From NCBI GenBank assembly GCA_016702545.1, contig JADJDT010000044.1, positions 186,001 through 250,000 on the forward strand: 64,000 nucleotides of DNA. The letters run 5' to 3'. A program made the position numbers and the translations under genes. This document shows, piece after piece, positions 56,945-64,000 of the stretch. Within the stretch, counting starts at the first letter, position 1; each line of letters opens with the position of its first letter. This DNA is from Pseudomonadota bacterium. Lineage in GTDB: Bacteria > Myxococcota_A > Polyangia > GCA-2747355. The notes under the pieces are model-generated. The model had not been told where the DNA came from and made no database searches. It saw only the letters and a list, made by a program, of their open reading frames with translations.

Positions 56945-58818
56945 TTAGATGGGCTCGGCCGCACGGGTGGCCGCGTACCCGCGCAAATGAACCTCGAGCG
57001 TGGCGATCGCCGCGGGGGTGATGCCCGGCAGCCGCGCGGCCTGACCGAGCGAGTGCGGGCGCTGCCGCGTCAGCCGTTCGCGCACCTCGTGACTGAGGCC
57101 GCTCACCCGCGCGTAGTCCAGGGCGTCGGGGAGGCGGCGCTGCTCGAGGCGCGCCAGGCGCTCAGCCTGCTCGTGCTGCCGCGCAATATAGGGCGCGTAC
57201 TTGATCGTCAGCTCGGTCTGCTCGTCGACCCAGGGATCCGCGGGATGGGCCTGGCCATCGAGCAGCCCCTCGCGCCGCAGCCCCGCCAGCGAGGCCTCCG
57301 GGCGGCGCAACAACAGCTCGAGCGTGGCCCCCGGTCGCAGGGTCGCCGAGGGCGCCGGCGTGGTGGCCAGCGCCGTCCGCAGCGCGGCGACGCGCTCCTG
57401 CCAGCCGCAGAAGCGCGCCCAGCGCGGGTCGTCGATCAGGCCGAGCTCGCGTCCGAGCGGCGTCAGCCGCGCCGTGGCGTTGTCCTCGCGCAGCAGCAGT
57501 CGATACTCGGCGCGCGAGGTGAACATGCGATAGGGCTCGCCGCCGACGCCGCGTGTCACCAGGTCGTCGATCAGCACGCCGAGGTAGGCCTGGTCGCGCC
57601 GCGGCGACCACCGGCGGCTGTTGGCGCAGCCTGGCGCACGGCGTTGATGCCGGCGATCAGCCCCTGCGCCGCCGCCTCCTCGTAGCCGGTCGTGCCATTG
57701 ATCTGCCCGGCGAGAAAGAGCCCCTCGATGCCGCGGAGCTGCAGGCTGGCGTCGAGCTGTCGGGGATCGGCGTAGTCGTACTCCACGGCGTAGCCGTAAC
57801 GCAGGATGCGCGCCGCCTCGAAGCCGACGATGCTGTGCACCAGCTCGTGCTGCACCTCGGCGGGCAGGCTGGTCGAGATGCCGTTGGGATAGACCCGAAT
57901 CGAGCGCCAGCCCTCCGGCTCGACGAAGATCTGGTGCCGCGTGCGATCGGCGAAGCGCACGATCTTGTCCTCGATCGAGGGGCAGTAGCGTGGCCCTACC
58001 GACTGGATCGCCCCCGAGAAGAGCGCCGAGCGCCGCAGATTGCGGCGAATCAGCTCGTGCGTGCGCTCGTTGGTGTAGGTGATGTGGCAGTCGCGTTGCG
58101 GCAGTGGGGGGCGGCCCCGGGGCCACTCGCTGAAGCTCGACAACCGCGGGGCGGGGTCGTCACCGGGCTGCCGCTCCAGCCGGGCGTAGTCGATCGTGCG
58201 CTGATCGAGGCGACAGGGCGTGCCCGTCTTCAGCCGGCCGAGTTGCAGTCCAAGCGCGCGCAGGGCGGCGGACAGCCCGCTGGCCGCACCCTCGCCGGCG
58301 CGCCCGCCCGCACTCTGTTGCTCCCCGCAGTGCATCAGGCCAGCGAGGAAGGTCCCGGTCGTCAGCACCGCGGCGCGGCACGCCAGGCGCCGGCCGTCGG
58401 CGAGGGTGACGCCGCTCAGTCGGGCCTGGGTCAGCTCCAACGCCGAGACCTCACCGTCGAGCAAGAGCAGCCCGGGCTGCGCGCGGACGGTCTGCGCCAT
58501 CCGCCGGCCGTAGGCGGCCTTGTCCGACTGGACGCGCGTGCCGCGTACCGCGGCCCCTTTGCGCGTGTTGAGCCGACGGAACTGGATCCCGGTGGCGTCG
58601 CCGCAGCGACCCATTTCGCCGCCGAGCGCGTCGAGCTCGCGGATCAGGTGACCCTTGCCGAGGCCGCCCAGCGCCGGGTTGCAGGACATCCGCGCCAGGG
58701 CCCGCGGATCGAGCGTCACCAACGCCGTGCGGGCGCCGAGGCGCGCGGCGGCCAGCGCCGCCTCGACGCCCGCGTGCCCGGCACCGACCACTACGAGATC
58801 CACGCTCAGGTCAGCCAC
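56945..58818 (-). CDS. mnmG: tRNA uridine-5-carboxymethylaminomethyl modification enzyme MnmG, frame broken once
   Basis: FAD protein that with MnmE adds the cmnm5 group to wobble uridine. The N-terminal part has [45 protein letters not shown] and GTFLAG; the later part has [38 protein letters not shown] and the C-terminal helical domain ([16 protein letters not shown]). The two parts lie in different minus-strand frames, 57571-58818 and the frame ending at 56945, and join around 57600-57620 where one base is missing (GCCGCCGGTGGTCG). Combined length, about 624 residues, is normal. Because mnmG is widely conserved and both parts are intact, a sequencing error is likely. GTG 58818 is the start. 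Confidence 0.92.
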
Positions 58819-58971
58819 CGTCGGCCACCGCGCTCGTCAGCCGAGCGTCCCAACCCAGCCATGAGAGAATCCACCGCATCGCGGCCGCAGCATCGGTCAC
58901 CGCGCGCCCCAGGATCAAGCCTGCGGTCGGGCGGCGGCGCGCTGCGCCACGACCCTGCGCCGCAGCATTCG

Positions 58972-59000
58972 TTGACACCACGGCAGCTGATCATTAAGCT
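58972..59000 (+). promoter_or_regulatory. Putative promoter for bamD
   Basis: TTGACA (58972-58977), 17-bp spacer and TAAGCT (58995-59000) lie about 87 bp upstream of the bamD ATG in the 268-bp gap divergent from mnmG. The -35 is perfect and the -10 weak. Confidence 0.42.
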
Positions 59001-59086
59001 CCGGGGTGGAGAAAGCCCCGATTTCTCAAGGCTTGCAAGCGCTTGCGGGGCCCCAGACGACGATCAGGCGGAGATGGCAGGCGGAG

Positions 59087-59944
59087 ATGGCGCTGAGCTT
59101 CCATGATGCACGCTGCCGCGCGCCGGGGGTCGCCAGGCGCGCGCGCCTCGACGGCTGGGCTGCGCCGGCGGTGGCTGCAGCGCTCCTGCTCGCGATCCTC
59201 GGCTGCGCCGGCTCGAACGCCAACCGCCAGCCGCTCTCCTACGGCCGGAGCGCGGCCGCGAGCTACCGTCAGGGCGTCGAGGCGCTCGAGGACGAGAACT
59301 ACGCCGACGCCACGCGTTACTTCGAGTCCGTCAAGGCTCGCTTTCCCTTCTCGCGCTTCTCCACCTTGGCCGAGCTGCGCCTGGCCGACGTCTTGTTCGC
59401 GCAGGAGAGCTACACGGCGGCGATCGACGCCTACAAGATCTTTATCAGCCTGCATCCGAATCACGCGCAGGTGCTCGGCGGCTACGCCGGTTATCGCGTC
59501 GCGCTGGCCTACGTGAAGCAGATTCCCAGTGACTGGTTCATCGTGCCGCCCAGCTACGAGAAGGACCAGACCGCCACGCGCGGCGCGGTGCGCGAGCTGG
59601 CGGCCTTTCTCCGCAGCTACGCCGAGAGCAAGTACGCGACCAAGGGACGTGAGGCCTATCGCAGGTGCCTGCGCAGCCTGGTCGAGCACGAGCTGTACGT
59701 GGCGCGCTATTACCTGGACAATGACAAGCCGAAGGCGGCGATCTTGCGGTTGGAGACCGTGCTGCGCCAGTATCCCGATCTCGGGGTCGAGGCTTCGGTG
59801 CGGCTGTTGCTCGGTCAGACCTATCTCAAGCTGCAGCAGCGTGCGCGCGCGAGAGAGACCTTTCTGGCGCTGGTCAGGGACCATCCAGGCGACGTCAATA
59901 GTGCCAAGGCCAAGCTATTCCTCGAGCGAATCGATGAGAACTAA
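59087..59944 (+). CDS. bamD: Outer-membrane assembly lipoprotein BamD
   Basis: The 285-residue lipoprotein has signal LLLAILGC with C40. Its TPR-rich body is typical of Bam[63 protein letters not shown], and [30 protein letters not shown]. BamD is the essential partner of BamA in inserting outer-membrane beta-barrels. ATG 59087 is preferred; the frame is open to 59006, but the extra residues do not resemble a signal. The next gene, 10 bp downstream, encodes a TPR protein. Confidence 0.92.
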   Translation: MALSFHDARCRAPGVARRARLDGWAAPAVAAALLLAILGCAGSNANRQPLSYGRSAAASYRQGVEALEDENYADATRYFESVKARFPFSRFSTLAELRLADVLFAQESYTAAIDAYKIFISLHPNHAQVLGGYAGYRVALAYVKQIPSDWFIVPPSYEKDQTATRGAVRELAAFLRSYAESKYATKGREAYRRCLRSLVEHELYVARYYLDNDKPKAAILRLETVLRQYPDLGVEASVRLLLGQTYLKLQQRARARETFLALVRDHPGDVNSAKAKLFLERIDEN

Positions 59945-59954
59945 AGAGTCGACG

Positions 59955-60662
59955 ATGGAAGAAAGCATCAAGCATCTCAATCAGGCCCGCGAGCTTTACG
60001 AGAGCGGCGAGCACACCAAGGCCGAACAGGCCCTGGGGCAGGTGTTGCGGGAGAACCGCGGCTTCGCCGACGTGCACAACATGCTCGGCATCATTTATCA
60101 CGAGCAGGGACGGTACAAGCACGCGGCCGATGCCTTCGAGCAAGCGCTCGACATCAACCCGGCGTACACCGAGGCCGCGCTCAATCTCGCCGTGACCTAC
60201 AACGAGCTCGGTCGCTACGCCGACGCCAAGCGGGTCTATGGCGAGGCGATGGCGCGGACGAAGCGCGAGCCGCGCTCGCTCGATGCCTTCGCCAAGGGCA
60301 AGATCGCCAACATGCACGCCGACCTGGCCGGCGCGTACCACGGCGTAGGGCTGCACAACGAGGCGATGCGCGAGTATCGCGAGGCGCTGGCGCTCTGCCC
60401 GAGCTTCGTCGATCTGCGCACGCGCCTGGCGAACACGCTGCGGGACATGGGGCAGGTGGAGGAGGCGATCGCCGAGTACCGCGACGTGCTCGAGACCAAT
60501 CCCGGCTATCTCCCGGGCCGGCTGCAGCTCGGGTTGACGCTCTATGCGGCGGGGCGCCAGGATGAGGCGCTGGCCGAGTGGCGCAGGGCCGCCGAGATCG
60601 ACCCGAGCAACAAGAGCGCCCGCAGCTACCTGAAGATGGTGGGCGAGGGCGGCACCCGCTGA
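59955..60662 (+). CDS. Tetratricopeptide-repeat protein
   Basis: The 235-residue soluble protein is composed of about six TPRs: [70 protein letters not shown], and [35 protein letters not shown]. It has no signal peptide. It is co-transcribed with bamD (10-bp gap). I cannot assign a specific function. The stop codon is immediately followed by a 40-bp dispersed repeat. Confidence 0.85.
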   Translation: MEESIKHLNQARELYESGEHTKAEQALGQVLRENRGFADVHNMLGIIYHEQGRYKHAADAFEQALDINPAYTEAALNLAVTYNELGRYADAKRVYGEAMARTKREPRSLDAFAKGKIANMHADLAGAYHGVGLHNEAMREYREALALCPSFVDLRTRLANTLRDMGQVEEAIAEYRDVLETNPGYLPGRLQLGLTLYAAGRQDEALAEWRRAAEIDPSNKSARSYLKMVGEGGTR

Positions 60663-60664
60663 AG

Positions 60665-60704
60665 AGGTGTCCATAAATCTGCTGCGCGGCCCGACCGCTG
60701 CGTT
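60665..60704 (+). repeat. 40-bp dispersed repeat, copy 2
   Basis: Identical over 40 bases to 31552-31591. As in copy 1 it starts two bases after a stop codon (TGA 60660-60662), and the match runs back to TGAA with one mismatch. The following bases (ACCGCGGCGCGCG) are normal genomic sequence, unlike copy 1. It lies between the TPR gene and truD. Confidence 0.85.
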
Positions 60705-60738
60705 ACCGCGGCGCGCGCTACGCGCCCGCGCGTGAACC

Positions 60739-61776
60739 ATGCCCCTGCTGTCCTTCGCTGAGACCCCCCGACTCTGCGCCGATCTGGCGGGTACCGGTGG
60801 AGCACCGGTCGACGCCGAGGACTTCTGCGTCGAGGAGCTACCGGCCTATGCGCCGAGCGGGAGCGGCGACCACGTCTTCGTCTGGTTGGAGAAGCGTGAG
60901 CTGACCACCTGGCGCGCGATCGAGTTGATCAGCGCCGCCCTCGGCACCGACCCAGCCCAGGCCGGCTACGCCGGGCTGAAGGATCGCCACGCCGTGACGC
61001 GGCAGTGGCTCTCCTTCAGCGGCGTGGAGCCCGCGGCGCTGGCGGCGCTGCAGCTTCCTGGCCTGATGGTGCTGCAGGCCGAGCGACACGGCCACAAGCT
61101 GCGCACGGGGCACCTGCGGGGTAATCGCTTCACCATCGTCCTGCGCGGCGTTGTCGACGAGGCCGAGGCGCGCGCCCAGGCTGTGCTCGCGCGGCTGGTG
61201 CGTTTGGGGCTGCCGAACTACTACGGGCCCCAGCGCTTCGGCGTCGCGGGGGACAACGCCGAGCTCGCGCGCGAGGCGTTGCAGCAGGGCCGACGGCCGG
61301 CGCGTGACAAGCGCCGCGGCCGCTTGCTGATCTCCGCGCTGCAGTCGCAGCTCTTCAACGAGGTGTTGGCGGCGCGACTGCAGCAGGGGCTGCTCCACCG
61401 CGTGCTCGACGGTGATGTGTTGCAGCGCTGGGGCGGGCGCGCGACCTTCACGAGCAGTGACGCGGCGACCGACCAGGCGCGCCTCGACGCGGGTGAGCTG
61501 GTGACGACCGGTCCGATCTGCGGCCCGCGGCTGGTGCGCGGGCCCTTGGGCAGCGCCGCGCGTGGCTGGGAGGACGGGGTGCTGGCGCAGCACGGCGTCG
61601 AGCCGGAGGACTTCGCGCTCTGGGGTCGCCTCGCCCGCGGGGGGCGGCGCGCGCTGACGGTGGCCCTGGGTGAGCCGAGCTGCGCCGCGGTGGATCCCCA
61701 CGCGCTGCGCCTCAGCTTCACCTTGCCGGCGGGATCCTATGCCACGGTGCTGCTGCGCGAGGTCGTGCAGGGCTGA
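60739..61776 (+). CDS. truD: tRNA pseudouridine(13) synthase TruD
   Basis: The 345-residue protein converts U13 of tRNA-Glu to pseudouridine. The signature AGYAGLKDRHAVTRQW contains the catalytic aspartate D82. Other family blocks are DFCVEELPAYAPSGSGDHVFVWLEKRELTTW, GHLRGNRFTIVLRG, LPNYYGPQRFG, LISALQSQLFNEVLA and a C-terminal ALRLSFTLPAGSYATVLLREV. Length matches E. coli TruD (349). It starts at ATG 60739 and converges on the next gene with 20 bp between stops. Confidence 0.95.
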   Translation: MPLLSFAETPRLCADLAGTGGAPVDAEDFCVEELPAYAPSGSGDHVFVWLEKRELTTWRAIELISAALGTDPAQAGYAGLKDRHAVTRQWLSFSGVEPAALAALQLPGLMVLQAERHGHKLRTGHLRGNRFTIVLRGVVDEAEARAQAVLARLVRLGLPNYYGPQRFGVAGDNAELAREALQQGRRPARDKRRGRLLISALQSQLFNEVLAARLQQGLLHRVLDGDVLQRWGGRATFTSSDAATDQARLDAGELVTTGPICGPRLVRGPLGSAARGWEDGVLAQHGVEPEDFALWGRLARGGRRALTVALGEPSCAAVDPHALRLSFTLPAGSYATVLLREVVQG

Positions 61777-61801
61777 GGCGGCACGGCGTGCTTGACTCAG
61801 C
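61772..61801. terminator. Possible bidirectional hairpin between convergent genes
   Basis: GCTGAG (61772-61777) and CTCAGC (61796-61801) pair around an 18-nt loop and contain both stop codons of truD and the convergent gene. It has no U tract, so it is only a weak terminator candidate. Confidence 0.3.
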
Positions 61802-62336
61802 TCTGGCGCACGCACTCCTGGTACTCGGCGAAGTGATCGCGGGCGATCTCGAGCCGGCTGATGCCCTCGGGCGCGACGCGGATGTCCAGCCGCGCGCCCT
61901 CGAGGTCGAACTTCGAGCGGGCGAGAGACTCCGGATCGAGCCCGTACTGGGTCAGCAGCTGCTTGACCTCTTCGGGAGCGAGCCCGAAGCGCCGCGCGGT
62001 CTCGTTGAGGCTCGGCTTCTGGTAGCCATCCTCAGGTGTGACGCCGAGGTGATAGCTGCAGAAGAGCGAGAAGGCGTCGGGCGGTCCATCGGGCTGCTGC
62101 CGCTCGCGCTTCTGCGGGACCCGCGCGCCGAGCACGCTGCTGCCGTCGCGAACGGGCTCCAGCGCGGGTGCGTCGAAGCGGCTGAGGCCTTCCCCCGACC
62201 CACCGAAGCGCCGACGCTTGCGTCGCCGCTTCATGTTGTTACCGCCTCCGCGCCCCTCGGCCTGCGGTGCCGCCCCCTGGCCTTGGCCACCACGCCGACG
62301 CTGATGACGCCCGTTACCTCCAGCACTAGGATCCAT
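61797..62336 (-). CDS. Hypothetical protein with basic N-terminus
   Basis: The 179-residue protein starts at ATG 62336 with GGTGGAG upstream. The N-terminal 50 residues are Gly/Arg/Gln rich (GRHQRRRGGQGQG, MKRRRKRRRFGG) and could bind nucleic acid; the C-terminal part is a compact domain (DAFSLFCSYHLGVTPEDGYQKP, NETARRFGLAPEEVKQLLTQYGLD, LDIRVAPEGISRLEIARDHFAEYQE), with a short helix-turn-helix-like portion. No named family recognised. Its leader contains two successive hairpins (62358-62415), unusual for the window. Confidence 0.68.
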   Translation of the reverse strand: MDPSAGGNGRHQRRRGGQGQGAAPQAEGRGGGNNMKRRRKRRRFGGSGEGLSRFDAPALEPVRDGSSVLGARVPQKRERQQPDGPPDAFSLFCSYHLGVTPEDGYQKPSLNETARRFGLAPEEVKQLLTQYGLDPESLARSKFDLEGARLDIRVAPEGISRLEIARDHFAEYQECVRQS

Positions 62337-62357
62337 CTTGGCTCCACCCTGGTTCTT

Positions 62358-62415
62358 ACCGGGCTCCGTAATGACCCGGTCATTGGCCCACGACACCGCC
62401 AGCCCGACGGTGTCG
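62358..62415 (-). promoter_or_regulatory. Two consecutive hairpins in the leader of a hypothetical gene
   Basis: ACCGGG/CCCGGT (62358-62363 with 62375-62380, 11-nt loop) and CGACACCG/CGGTGTCG (62391-62398 with 62408-62415, 9-nt loop) lie 22-79 bp upstream of ATG 62336 on the minus strand. A segment AAGAAC-GGG-GG is repeated on both sides. It may be a structured regulatory leader; no riboswitch class was recognised. Confidence 0.4.
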
Positions 62416-62849
62416 CCCGCACGGCGCCTCTGCACCGCCCCGTTCTTGCTTAGCGTCCTCGCTCGGCCTTCGTTGTCAGCTAACCGCGGTTCGATCCGGC
62501 TCCCCCCGCGTCAGCCGCCGCAAGGTGGCGACGCCTACGCGGAAGCGGGGCCAGGAAGACCTGGTCGGTCCCCTTCGTGAGAGCCAGCAAGAAACTCGTG
62601 AGCCAGCAGAAAACCGCAATCTGCAAGGGCCCGCCGAAGCCACAGCGTCACTCGCTCGCGACCCGCTAGCTGCAGCGGGCGCCTCAACCGAGCTGAACTG
62701 CTGTAACCGCGCGCCGCAGCGGCTGAGCGGCCGGGCCGCCACCGCGCGCTGCAAGGGCGCGTTCGGCTTGTGGCAAGCACACGCACAACCGTGCCGCCGC
62801 CGGAAAGCTGACCTGTAAGCGGCGCAGAGTCAAGCCCTTTGCACGCCCG
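62416..62849. other. Intergenic region without recognised gene
   Basis: About 430 bp between the hypothetical gene's leader and the phosphoribosyltransferase gene, both on the minus strand. ORFs here lack protein-like composition. There are two imperfect copies of a GTGAG-CCAGCA-GAAA segment (62577-62618) and two copies of TGCAAGGGC. A tRNA-like GGTTCGATCC (around 62490) cannot form a T-arm. A non-coding RNA is possible but unsupported. Confidence 0.45.
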
Positions 62850-64000
62850 CTACGCCCCATAGAGCACCTGCGCCAGCGCCGGATTGAGCCGCTGGAGCTC
62901 GCGGCGCGCGTCGGGCAGCTTGTGCAGGCTGGCGGGGGAGACGACCTCCTGGCTCACGCGCTTGACGAAGTAGTGCGGCGCGGTGATCTGCGGGCGCACC
63001 GTCCAGGTCGAGCGATCGTCCGGATGATAGTAGATGCAGGCCACGCGGATGCGCTCGTCGTCGAGGTTGCGGCGCAGCACCTCCTTGAGTCGCAGCACCA
63101 GCGCGTTGACCAGCCGGCCGGCGCGGAAGGTCGTGTCGACGATCAACAGGTTGTCGCCGCGATTGACGCGCTGCTCCAGGTAGCTCAGATCGGCGATCAC
63201 CGCATCGACGCTGCTGCGCGCCGGCCAGGTGTCGATGCTGATGTGATCCGGCGCCGGCTCGGCGCTGCCGCTCTTGCGGAGCTGGTACTTGTAGACCTCG
63301 TGCACCGGCAGCCCGGCCAGCGCGCCGCCCGGCCACAGCGCCAGCATGAAGGTCGGGCGGAAGCTGGTGTCCTGAGCCACCTGGACGCCGAGGCGAATCG
63401 CGTCGAGCAGCAGCTCGCGGGGGCTGACGTAGAGGAAGCCCTGGTCGCTGGGCGGCAGCGCGTCGGGCGGGCCGGGCGCGCGCCGCAGCGCCTCCCACAC
63501 CGCGCCGCTCTTTTCGGCGATGCGGCTGTCGGCGGGGTCGTCGTCGCTGACAAGATCGACCAGCTCGTGCGGGTAGTCGAGCCAGACGTCGTCGGCGACG
63601 GCGTGCAGCGCCAGTACGGGCAGCTCGCGGTACTGGGCCAGGCCGGGCTTGCGGTGCACGGTCGCGACGCGAATCTGCCGCGGCGTGTTGGCCCGGGCGA
63701 GCTGGCGCAGCAGGGCGACGATGCGCGCGATCGTGCGCCCCGACTCGTACACGTCATCGATGATCAGCAGGTCATCCTCGGGGCAGACCACCTGCGCCAG
63801 CGGCTCGAGGTTCTTGACCAGCACCTCGCCCTGCTGACCGACCCCGCTGTAGGAGGCGGTGGTGATGGTGCAGTGGTGGATGAAGACGCCGCGCGAGCGA
63901 AAGAAGGCGTCGACGCCGAGCCCCACGGGCGTGCCGCCGCGCCAGATCGAGATCGCGTGCCGCGGGCGGAAGCCGCTCTCGTAGACCAGGCGCCCGAGCC
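62850..64000 (-). CDS. Tandem phosphoribosyltransferase-domain protein, N-terminus outside window
   Basis: The frame is open to base 64000, so the start is missing; at least 383 residues are present. The first domain begins LVYESGFRPRHAISIWRGGTPVGLGVDAFF and has a canonical PRPP-binding loop DDLLIIDDVYESGRTIARI, as in hypoxanthine-guanine phosphoribosyltransferases. A second domain (residues about 195-383) has the related but degenerate loop DNLLIVDTTFRAGRLVNAL, where the acidic pair is DT. Purine-salvage-type activity is likely for the first; the second may bind a regulator or be inactive. Nothing upstream is visible. Confidence 0.82.
   Translation of the reverse strand, partial: LGRLVYESGFRPRHAISIWRGGTPVGLGVDAFFRSRGVFIHHCTITTASYSGVGQQGEVLVKNLEPLAQVVCPEDDLLIIDDVYESGRTIARIVALLRQLARANTPRQIRVATVHRKPGLAQYRELPVLALHAVADDVWLDYPHELVDLVSDDDPADSRIAEKSGAVWEALRRAPGPPDALPPSDQGFLYVSPRELLLDAIRLGVQVAQDTSFRPTFMLALWPGGALAGLPVHEVYKYQLRKSGSAEPAPDHISIDTWPARSSVDAVIADLSYLEQRVNRGDNLLIVDTTFRAGRLVNALVLRLKEVLRRNLDDERIRVACIYYHPDDRSTWTVRPQITAPHYFVKRVSQEVVSPASLHKLPDARRELQRLNPALAQVLYGA

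Noticed and set aside
62480..62510. tRNA-like T-loop sequence GGTTCGATCC
   Set aside because: The flanking bases cannot form a five-base-pair T stem, and no acceptor, D or anticodon arms fit on either strand. A tmRNA reading was also tried; no tag-like peptide or 5' end was found.

Overview
The window is GC-rich (mostly near 70 %) Gram-negative DNA. Outer-membrane and lipoprotein genes (bamD, NlpC/P60, Spy/CpxP-type), SCO, clpB, groESL, many TPR proteins, an HPt-REC-REC-GGDEF regulator and sphingolipid-like genes fit a myxobacterium-like organism (Myxococcota, former Deltaproteobacteria). That assignment is inference from gene content, because there is no rRNA here. Single-base frame breaks in groEL and mnmG, and a G-rich homopolymer tract, suggest an imperfect (probably metagenomic) assembly, so lesions in other genes should be read with care.

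Layout. 1-4.0 kb: end of a RarD transporter facing a minus-strand operon (glycosyltransferase, GMC oxidoreductase, Gfo/Idh dehydrogenase). 4.2-9.5 kb: rseP, a small unknown gene, ilvE, a GH13 enzyme and a WecE-type sugar aminotransferase. 9.5-12.6 kb: methyltransferase, GT2 and GT-C genes for surface glycolipids. 12.7-15.6 kb: a Cpx-like set (Spy/CpxP lipoprotein, OmpR-type regulator, histidine kinase). 15.9-23.2 kb: a tightly overlapping operon encoding an AMP-ligase, acyl carrier protein, iron alcohol dehydrogenase, LuxE-like and LuxC-like proteins, a GNAT, an Aur1-like PAP2-TPR fusion and a TfoX_N protein. It looks like a carboxylate-to-aldehyde/alcohol pathway without luciferase. 23.4-27.0 kb: accessory stretch with lower GC (GT-C protein, VapBC, palindromic repeats, decayed REP-associated transposase). 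27-34 kb: nucleoside kinase, broken PBP7-like gene, ssb, a MITE-like element, a broken lipoprotein gene, a G-rich tract and groESL. 34-41 kb: a 3-ketosphinganine-reductase-like SDR, a zinc protease and a FabG / KS / degenerate KS / alpha-oxoamine synthase / ACP cluster. 41-51.6 kb: signalling proteins, lipoproteins and a 1704-residue TPR protein. 51.6-64 kb: mainly housekeeping genes (dnaJ-type, clpB, SCO, mnmG, bamD, truD) and a double-domain phosphoribosyltransferase cut by the window end.

How the parts may work together: two separate acyl-ACP pathways, an alpha-oxoamine synthase, a KDSR-like reductase and an Aur1-like PAP2 protein suggest that much of the window builds unusual membrane lipids, probably sphingoid-type, and their sugar head groups. 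The two lipid clusters (15.9-22.9 kb and 35.9-41.0 kb) are the best candidates for undescribed biology. Palindromic repeats, a 40-bp dispersed repeat at two stop codons, a TA-flanked inverted-repeat element and a transposase relic make up the mobile layer.
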